The notes under the pieces: model-generated
What the model was told of the DNA's origin: nothing
What the model saw: the letters and a program-made list of their open reading frames with translations, nothing else
The model's database searches: none
From: Banduia mediterranea
Lineage (GTDB): Bacteria; Pseudomonadota; Gammaproteobacteria; Nevskiales; Nevskiaceae
Reading direction: 5' to 3'
NCBI RefSeq assembly: GCF_031846245.1
Contig: NZ_JAVRIC010000004.1
Span: 1 to 64,000, forward strand
Length of the DNA: 64,000 bases
Program-made: the position numbers and the translations under genes
Shown here: positions 59,101-64,000 of the stretch, one piece after another
How the letters are laid out: each line of letters starts with the position of its first letter
Position numbering within the stretch: position 1 is the first letter of the stretch

Positions 59101-59709
59101 GACCTGGATGACTACACCCAGCCGCTCACGGCGCATCACCGCATCGAGGACATGCTGCTGGTCACGGACGCGCAGCTCAGCGGCCTCGTCGACCTCAACG
59201 CCCAGCTCACGCACGACTACCCGGCGGACACCTCGTTTCTATCGACGGCGCTGCCCCTGGGCAATGAGCTACAAGCCAGCGCCTACGGCGTGTTCTCTCA
59301 GACCACGTGGACCGACGAATGGTCGGATGAGCTGATCGGCACGCCCGCCGTCGGCCAATACAACGCCACCGTCGCGCCGATCATCACCACCAACAAGGGC
59401 GCGATCCGCGAGCGCTGGCGCGTGGAGTTTACGAGCGTCACGGCCTTTCGCGTCATCGGCGAAACGGTCGGCCAGGTCGGCGTCGGCGACACCGAAACCA
59501 ACTGCCTGCCGATCAACCCCGCCACCGGCGCCCCGTACTTCGAGCTGCAGGCCGCCGGCTGGTCCGCGGGCTGGAACATCGGCAATCAGCTGCGCTTCAA
59601 CACCGAGGCGGCCGCGCGGCCAATCTGGTTCAACCGCTGCACCTTGCCCGGCCCGCTGACCGATCCCGAAGACCGGTTCCAGGTCGAGCTGCGCGGCGAC
59701 GCCAACTGA
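56170..59709 (+). CDS. Large tail tip protein with repeated beta modules
   Basis: The 1179-aa protein has six or more copies of a G-T/S-I-N/D-Y-x-T/A-G motif (GTINYATGSVNL, GSIDYAAGEIRV, GTINYSTGLIEL, GSIDYAAGLIIL, GTINYDTGVYSL). These suggest a chain of small beta-sandwich domains. The N-terminal 150 residues look like a tail-attachment part. Comparable long proteins lie after the tape measure gene in D3112/B3-type phages. No enzyme motif was seen. Confidence 0.75.
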   Translation: MTITTQDIQLYQPEVLDDTPNGGGRMSPNQVVDGDLNNVFDDQSRFDRVTGRVSLRKGWMAVISENRTKLLGAHAILLQRALDPLVHVSMFGRDNHTDRRDAAQAHLEQYLAAGATLPYYPYDTQPEGALIVSLLTELANTPPAAGDVLVLSVEHGSVNVGEQQFVRCIKVEVSQITATVPPNSSTKTLQLLDITIDQPLRFDVPGENFGFTQSSQQKTAVRRTTLAGGKRYYSIHKIVEPITAGDSSCSVESILTPMVPAAQQETAIVDQQIGSDTTSLVAIGDPGTAGELAEAVRGVAITSNAVAAVLEHSVIPGSVTVSLRPTGESTGHQHVLTDNGRGVLVRDAASGASVPAQCAGTVDYRFGQIVVTGMSIADGSLDPANSTVTYRPAVAITDVQHTDGVEIDVSNRGLVWTRTLLPKPTPSALQIEYRALGRWITLRDRGDGTIAGSSGEGSGTINYATGSVNLTLGAEPDIGSHLLYGWGSGAHYKGPAGTVQAKTPEIVIQLDEAPAKPGTVTLEYSSGEDDYSATDDGTGGWTGDATGSIDYAAGEIRVQLTQVPASGASLDVDYQTEGNRYTETPTPGGSGGVVEIQLDNGAVDPRSIRIRAEFSASAGTADPFALQLIDDGAGSIVVRDSVTVPGFSAAYVRAGEPMGTINYSTGLIELDETVAGAISHLSYSGFGSGTWTDDPYDLLWESFTDVRYSSAGAPQAQADAATLDSLTLQLSGDDLLYGVQAASLWVEFNGRRYYDRNGVVYYRDSNGNEQTAGSIDYAAGLIILTSWAAGAPTGNVRGVLVAYGRWPMTAAFWRVPAEQVKSASFQATYTRIGETDPDQAVSDNAGDIAGDGGFTGTINYDTGVYSLAWAESEVLPELATYNAVAVQYLPLDPEIIGLDPVRLSADGRIPTVQDADVAVIHNTQTTALPNPAIAGQTYSTRAYISALDLYDADGERIPTDRYTWDKTTGDVTMANPLDLDDYTQPLTAHHRIEDMLLVTDAQLSGLVDLNAQLTHDYPADTSFLSTALPLGNELQASAYGVFSQTTWTDEWSDELIGTPAVGQYNATVAPIITTNKGAIRERWRVEFTSVTAFRVIGETVGQVGVGDTETNCLPINPATGAPYFELQAAGWSAGWNIGNQLRFNTEAAARPIWFNRCTLPGPLTDPEDRFQVELRGDAN

Positions 59710-59722
59710 TAGGAGATTCGTG

Positions 59723-60640
59723 ATGGGAGTGCAGTACTACAGCAGTGAGGATGCCGGGGCTCCGGTGCTCAGTGGGCAGGCGGGGGCGTTGACGGCCTTG
59801 CTTGATGCCTGCGTGGTCGATGGCTACGGCAGCAAGCCGGCGCTGGGTTGGGAGATTGCGTTTACCGGCACCGATCTACGTGCGTATCGCAGCACGGATC
59901 CGGACGCGAGCGGAGCACTACTGCGCGTGCAGGACACCGGCACTACCGTAGCAATGTTGCGCGGGTTCTTGACGATGTCCGATATCGACACCGGCACGTT
60001 CTCCTTCCCCACATCGGCTCAGGCGGCGTCCGGCTTGTACGCGCATAAAAGCAATTCGGCGACAAGCGACAGTAGAGCCTGGTACTTGGTGGGCGACGAA
60101 CGTGCTTTTCTGCTCGCGACAAACGCATACAGTTCGTACTGGTCTGTGCACTTTTTCGGCGACGTGATCGGGTATAGCCCGACCGATGCAGCCGCCGCCA
60201 TACTGTTGGCTGACACCAGCAATTCGGCCACCGGATACGCTGGGTTCGATGCCGGCGGCATGACCACAGGCTCGCCGCGATCGCGCTGGGCTCGTGGGAT
60301 CGACGAAATGACGGAGTCCCCGTTATTGGGTTGCTCGGTGATTTCAGCGAACAATCAAAGCATCGGGTACGGCGGTTATTGCTGCGAATACCCAAACGTC
60401 GTCGACGGCTCGATCGGGGTAGCCCCCATTATTCTGCGCGAAGTGGTATCGGGCGGAGCAATATTGCGTGGGCAACTGCCCGGCATCTTCCAGCCCTTGC
60501 ACAATCACGGCCTTGAATTCGGGGCGTTGATCCCTGGAAACGGTGACTTGACTGGCCGAAATCTCGTCGTAGTGTTAAACGGCGCCTCGAGTTCCGCCAT
60601 CGGCAACGTCATAGTCGATGTGACCGGGCCTTGGCGATGA
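59723..60640 (+). CDS. Tail protein with beta-rich host-contact character
   Basis: The 305-aa protein (QYYSSEDAGAPVLSGQAGAL, SNSATGYAGFDAGGMTTGS) is beta-rich with many Ser, Gly and Tyr. It may be a tip or receptor-related protein of siphophages. Codon use and GC content are lower than in neighbours in parts (59970-60480), a hint of separate origin. AGGAG at 59711 favours the ATG at 59723. Confidence 0.7.
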   Translation: MGVQYYSSEDAGAPVLSGQAGALTALLDACVVDGYGSKPALGWEIAFTGTDLRAYRSTDPDASGALLRVQDTGTTVAMLRGFLTMSDIDTGTFSFPTSAQAASGLYAHKSNSATSDSRAWYLVGDERAFLLATNAYSSYWSVHFFGDVIGYSPTDAAAAILLADTSNSATGYAGFDAGGMTTGSPRSRWARGIDEMTESPLLGCSVISANNQSIGYGGYCCEYPNVVDGSIGVAPIILREVVSGGAILRGQLPGIFQPLHNHGLEFGALIPGNGDLTGRNLVVVLNGASSSAIGNVIVDVTGPWR

Positions 60641-60993
60641 GTGACGTAGCAGCGCCACGGGGCGGCATCATCCGGATCGGCGCACTGCGAGTACAGCCCC
60701 GCAACCCCGGCGCAACTATGAATCGCTGGCGCGCCAGCGACACGAACGGCGCGGGTCGCATCGCGGGTGAGGCGCCGGGCATCGTGACGATCGATGGCGC
60801 ACCCGCCGCGGCGATGGTGCGCGTCCATGACCGCGCGAGCGGTCAGGTCGTCGCTGCAACGCAGTCGTCGGCGGATGGCACCTACGAACTGACCGGCCTC
60901 AACTCGTCGCGCCAGTACTACGTCGTCGCGCTCGATCTTGCAGCTGAGCACAATGCTGCCATCGCTGACGGGATTACGCCGGTTGAGTCGTGA
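60637..60993 (+). CDS. Small tail protein with carboxypeptidase-regulatory-like fold
   Basis: The 118-aa protein has a C-terminal part (AAMVRVHDRASGQVVAATQS, then SADGTYELTGLNSSRQYYVV) that fits the small beta-sandwich CarboxypepD_reg fold often used for surface adhesion. It overlaps both neighbours in coupled starts. Confidence 0.7.
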   Translation: MSDVAAPRGGIIRIGALRVQPRNPGATMNRWRASDTNGAGRIAGEAPGIVTIDGAPAAAMVRVHDRASGQVVAATQSSADGTYELTGLNSSRQYYVVALDLAAEHNAAIADGITPVES

Positions 60994-62918
60994 GCGAGAC
61001 GCCCGGTGATGCGGTACCGCTCGCACTCGTCGGAGAGCTGTCGCCACCGGCCGGCGACGCCCTGGCATTGGCGATCGATCCCCCGTGCTACGTGCCACCC
61101 GCCGGCAATTTCGTCGCGCTGGCACTCGCAGGCGACTACACCCCGCCGTCCGGAGCGGCGGTCGCCCTCGCGCTGGTCTGCGACGGCATCGAGCCGCCAC
61201 CGCCGCCGGGCAACGTTTACGACGGCCTCGCCGCCCGCACGCGCCTGCCTTGGGACCCGGGCGACCTCCACAATGCGCGTCTGCATGCACGCTGGGTCGA
61301 CGCACCACGCGCCGATGCCGCGCCGATCATGGCGTGGCAGTGGGCGCGGATGTTCGAGCACCCGTTTGCCTTGCGATGGGCGGCCAGCAACCGCGCCGAC
61401 AACCGCGCCGACGCCCGCTGGAACTGGGCGGACCCGCTCGGCACCGCTCGGCGCTCCGGCTGGCGCGACGTACCCAAGCGCGACAGCACGGCGGCCGACG
61501 CCTGGGACTGGGGCGACCCGCACGACGCTGCGCGTACGCTCCCATACCGCAATCCGCCGCCGCGCGATGCAGCCCGCCGGCTCGAATGGGATGCTGGCGA
61601 TCCGCACGGCCAGCTCTGGCGCATGCCCTGGCGCAACCCGCCGCCCAAGGACGTGCACCGCGTCGCGCCTTGGGATTGGGCCAAGCCGCTGCGTCAGCGC
61701 TACGGGATCATCGAGCCGCCGCCCATCACGCCGCCGCCAGTGCTGCCGTGTTACCTACCGCCCGCCGGCGATGCGGTGCGCCTCAGCCTCACGGAGCCGA
61801 TGGACCCGCCGCCGGGCGATCGCGTGGCCCTGCGCATCCGCTGCAAGCAGCGCGTCTACGTCATCCACCGGAGATATGTGATGCAGCACAGCTTGAGCGT
61901 CGTCCGCCTGCCGGACCGCTTGCCGCTGCACGTGGTGTCGGTCTCGATCAGCACGGACCGCGATAGCTGGGCCTGGTCGGTGGACCTGCAGATTGCGGAC
62001 CGCGCCAGCTATCACGCGATCATGCCGGACGGCGACGGCCCCAAGCTCGTCGAAGTCAACGCCAGCGGTCACGTTTGGACCGCGCTGATCGAGCGCGCCA
62101 GCGAGCGCCGATCCGCGCCGTCCGGTGATCGCGGCTCGGCCGCTCGATTCAGCGCCTCCGGCCGCAGCCGCTCCGCGCTGCTGGCGGAGCCCTACGCGAT
62201 CGCGCGGCCCTACATCAACGAGGAAGCCACCACGGCCGCGCAAGCCGCCGCGCGTGAACTGGACTTCAGCGGCTTCGCGCTCGACTGGCAGGTCGACGAC
62301 TGGCTGATACCGGCCGGCGCCTGGCACTACGACCGCGAGACGCCGCTGTCCGCGATCACCAAGATCGCCGCGGCCTGCGGTGGCGTTGTGCAGTCGCATC
62401 CCGAGGACGAGACCCTCATCGTCCGCCCGGCCTACGCCGTCGCGCCCTGGGCTTGGGACGGCGAGACGCCGAGTGTGATCATGGACGGCCAATCGCTCAT
62501 CGAGATGGGCCGCGAGTGGCGCCCAGGCCCGCAGTACCTCGGCATCTACGTCAGCGGCGAATCTGACGGCGTGCTGGTCAACGTGATCCGGGACGGCAGC
62601 GCCGGCAGCCCCTACGCGCAGATGATCGTCGACCCCCTGATCACCGCCACCGAGCCCGCCCGCGGTCGCGGCACCCGCGAAATCGCCGACAGCGAAAACC
62701 AGACCCTTGAGCCCGTCGTGCTCCCGCTGCTGCCGGCCCCGGCCGGCCCTGGCGTGATCCAGCCCTGTGAGCTGGTGCAAGTCGAAGACCCCATCCACGG
62801 CATCTACAAGGCGCAGGCCACCGGCGTCTCGATCAGCGCCAGCCTCGCCGGCGACGGCGCCGTCACCATCCGCCAGACCGTCGAACTGGCCAGGCACTAC
62901 CCGGTGGACCTCACATGA
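60990..62918 (+). CDS. Tail hub/fibre-like protein with PPAGDAV repeats
   Basis: The 642-aa protein starts GTG at 60990. The N-terminus carries three copies of a Y-x-PP-A/S-G-x-A-V-x-L-A-L unit, and two more appear near residue 250 (CYLPPAGDAVRLSLTEPMDP). Between them is a Trp/Asp/Arg-rich segment (DPGDLHNARLHARW and similar). The C-terminal half (from about 300) has the pattern of a baseplate hub (VVSVSISTDRDSWAWSVDLQ). It is probably a tail tip component. Confidence 0.72.
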   Translation: MSETPGDAVPLALVGELSPPAGDALALAIDPPCYVPPAGNFVALALAGDYTPPSGAAVALALVCDGIEPPPPPGNVYDGLAARTRLPWDPGDLHNARLHARWVDAPRADAAPIMAWQWARMFEHPFALRWAASNRADNRADARWNWADPLGTARRSGWRDVPKRDSTAADAWDWGDPHDAARTLPYRNPPPRDAARRLEWDAGDPHGQLWRMPWRNPPPKDVHRVAPWDWAKPLRQRYGIIEPPPITPPPVLPCYLPPAGDAVRLSLTEPMDPPPGDRVALRIRCKQRVYVIHRRYVMQHSLSVVRLPDRLPLHVVSVSISTDRDSWAWSVDLQIADRASYHAIMPDGDGPKLVEVNASGHVWTALIERASERRSAPSGDRGSAARFSASGRSRSALLAEPYAIARPYINEEATTAAQAAARELDFSGFALDWQVDDWLIPAGAWHYDRETPLSAITKIAAACGGVVQSHPEDETLIVRPAYAVAPWAWDGETPSVIMDGQSLIEMGREWRPGPQYLGIYVSGESDGVLVNVIRDGSAGSPYAQMIVDPLITATEPARGRGTREIADSENQTLEPVVLPLLPAPAGPGVIQPCELVQVEDPIHGIYKAQATGVSISASLAGDGAVTIRQTVELARHYPVDLT

Positions 62919-63142
62919 GCAACCTCTACCGCGAATTCCGCCGCCTGATTCCCCGCGAGCCGCTCCAGGTCGGCACCGTCACCGCCCACAACGCCGACGG
63001 CACCAGCGACGTTCAGCTCCCCGGTAACCAAACCGTCCGCGCCCGCGGCCAGGACGTGGCCATCGGCGGCAAGGCTTTCGTGCGCGCGGGGCAGATTGAG
63101 GGGGCAGCACCGAATTTACCGAGTTACAACATCACTGTCTGA
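62915..63142 (+). CDS. Small tail-tip protein
   Basis: The 75-aa protein (NLYREFRRLIPREPLQVGTV, TSDVQLPGNQTVRARGQDVA) is beta-rich and resembles small spike-adjacent proteins. It is coupled to the preceding gene and is the last structural gene seen. Confidence 0.65.
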   Translation: MSNLYREFRRLIPREPLQVGTVTAHNADGTSDVQLPGNQTVRARGQDVAIGGKAFVRAGQIEGAAPNLPSYNITV

Positions 63143-63238
63143 GATGTGCCACGAAGCAAAAAGAGGAAGCGACTGGACTGCGCGGCAACGCAGCCCAGCC
63201 GCCAACCCACCTGAGCTAGCAGGTGAGCCAGCCGAAGC

Positions 63239-63265
63239 TTCCCCGCCCGGTACCGAGCGGGGGAA
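63239..63265 (+). other. Hairpin before the Dam-type methylase gene
   Basis: TTCCCCGC pairs with GCGGGGGAA around a 10-nt loop. It is followed by a GATC (63267) and lies 27 bp before the dam start. It may end the tail operon or control the methylase gene; no T-run follows. Confidence 0.45.
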
Positions 63266-63291
63266 TGATCGCAGAAATAAGGAAGCTCACC

Positions 63292-64000
63292 ATGTCTTTA
63301 CCGATCATCCCGTGGATGGGCGGGAAGCGGCGCCTGCTGCCGACGATCCTGCCCTTGTTCCCGGATCACACGTGTTATGTCGAGGCCTTTGCTGGCGGTG
63401 CCGCCTGCCTGTTCGCAAAAGAGCGCGCCGAGTCGGAGATTCTGAACGACCTCAACGGAGAGTTGATCAACCTGTACCGCGTCGTGGCGAACCACCTCGA
63501 AGAGTTCGTGCGCCAGTTCAAATGGGCTTTAAGCAGCCGCCAAATGTTCGAATGGGAACGGTTAAAGAGACCGGAAACTCTCACAGACATCCAGCGCGCG
63601 GCGCGCTTCTACTACCTACAGCGTCTGTGTTTCGGAGGCAAGGTCACCGGGCAGACTTTCGGCACGTCCACGACCTCCGGGCCGCGGCTAAACCTGCTGA
63701 GGATAGAAGAAGAGTTGAGCGCGGCCCACTTGCGCTTGGATGGCGTCTACCTGGAGCACCTGCCTTGGCAGCGGGTAATCGAATGCTACGACCGACCGCA
63801 CACGCTTGTGTATTGTGATCCGCCGTATTGGGAGACAGCTGGCTACGGCACGGACTTTCCGATTGAGGAGTACGAGCTGATGGCGGAACTCGCGCGCACA
63901 ATGCAGGGCACGATGATCGTATCGGTCAACGATCACCCGGAGATGCGCAGGGTGTTTGCAGGCCTCCCAATGCGCGCGGTGCCTATCACCTACACGGTCG
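63292..64000 (+). CDS. dam: DNA adenine methylase, D12 class (partial at window end)
   Basis: The visible 236 codons encode a Dam-family N6-adenine methyltransferase: motif I YVEAFAGGAACLFAKE for S-adenosylmethionine and catalytic motif IV CDPPY at 175-179. AAGGAAG ribosome binding site. It stands near the right end, where Mu has the modification gene mom, and may protect phage DNA against restriction. The C-terminus is cut by the window edge. Confidence 0.88.
   Translation, partial: MSLPIIPWMGGKRRLLPTILPLFPDHTCYVEAFAGGAACLFAKERAESEILNDLNGELINLYRVVANHLEEFVRQFKWALSSRQMFEWERLKRPETLTDIQRAARFYYLQRLCFGGKVTGQTFGTSTTSGPRLNLLRIEEELSAAHLRLDGVYLEHLPWQRVIECYDRPHTLVYCDPPYWETAGYGTDFPIEEYELMAELARTMQGTMIVSVNDHPEMRRVFAGLPMRAVPITYTV

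Larger units (their letters stand above)
26164..64000 (+). mobile_element. Mu-like transposable prophage (left part, right end outside window)
   Basis: A continuous phage gene order begins here: c-type repressor, Ner, DDE transposase A, ATPase B, Gam, GemA, Mor, lysis, gp27/28 terminase, gp29 portal, gp30/F head protein, gpG, protease I, T capsid, gp35-37, tail tube, tape measure, tail tip, Dam. Early and head genes follow Mu, while the tail genes are siphovirus-like as in B3/D3112. The left end is placed where the 110-bp repeat stops, at a TGT (26164-26166), the base order common at ends of this phage group. No matching right end or 5-bp target duplication can be checked because the right end is not in the window. 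Most structural genes look intact. Confidence 0.88.

Noticed and set aside
63239-63265. Phage right-end or mom-like promoter at the hairpin
   Set aside because: There is no Mor/C-type dyad like those at 39702 and 47523, and a gene follows across the window end, so the phage end must be further right.

Overview
The window looks like a GC-rich gammaproteobacterial chromosome (closest in feel to the Nevskiales/Xanthomonadales group, inferred from protein wording and base composition only). It runs from a core transcription/translation cluster, through a degraded accessory zone, into a Mu-type transposable prophage that continues past the right edge.

Region 1 (2-12371, + strand): the 3' end of tuf, tRNA-Trp(CCA), secE-nusG-rplKAJL-rpoBC in the classical order, with a feedback leader before rplJ, large hairpins before rplK and rpoB, and a clear terminator after rpoC. 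Region 2 (12443-13642): relics only, a truncated and frameshifted GGDEF/EAL protein facing a truncated and frameshifted IS4-type transposase. Region 3 (13696-21611, - strand): a tightly overlapped eight-gene operon encoding the full membrane arm of respiratory complex I (NuoA,H,J,K,L,M,N-like). The NADH and Fe-S modules (NuoC,E,F,G,I) are absent and NuoB/NuoD are replaced by one fused, cysteine-poor protein. I regard this as the most unusual chromosomal system here.

Region 4 (21612-26163): a decayed island that begins at a tRNA 3'-end remnant. It carries an orphan XRE regulator, a deleted hsdR with its small HTH partner, a frameshifted abiEi with a stub of abiEii, a large serine-recombinase relic, and two 110-bp direct repeats that contain a tRNA-Ser-like 3' end.

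Region 5 (about 26164-64000, incomplete): a transposable phage with Mu-like early and head genes and a siphovirus-like tail (B3/D3112-like plan). The order is repressor, Ner, transposase A, ATPase B, a block of translationally coupled small early genes (one with a Rieske motif), Gam, GemA, Mor, an integron-type gene cassette between two attC sites, an antirepressor with a C4-like antisense leader, a secreted accessory protein, the lysis cassette with nested spanins, terminase-portal-head genes, protease/scaffold, capsid, tail tube, tape measure, tail tip proteins and a Dam-type methylase cut by the window end. Two near-identical promoter modules sit directly before the lysis gene and the head protease gene, matching the places of Plys and PI in Mu. 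They look like phage-activated late promoters that may deliver leaderless mRNAs.
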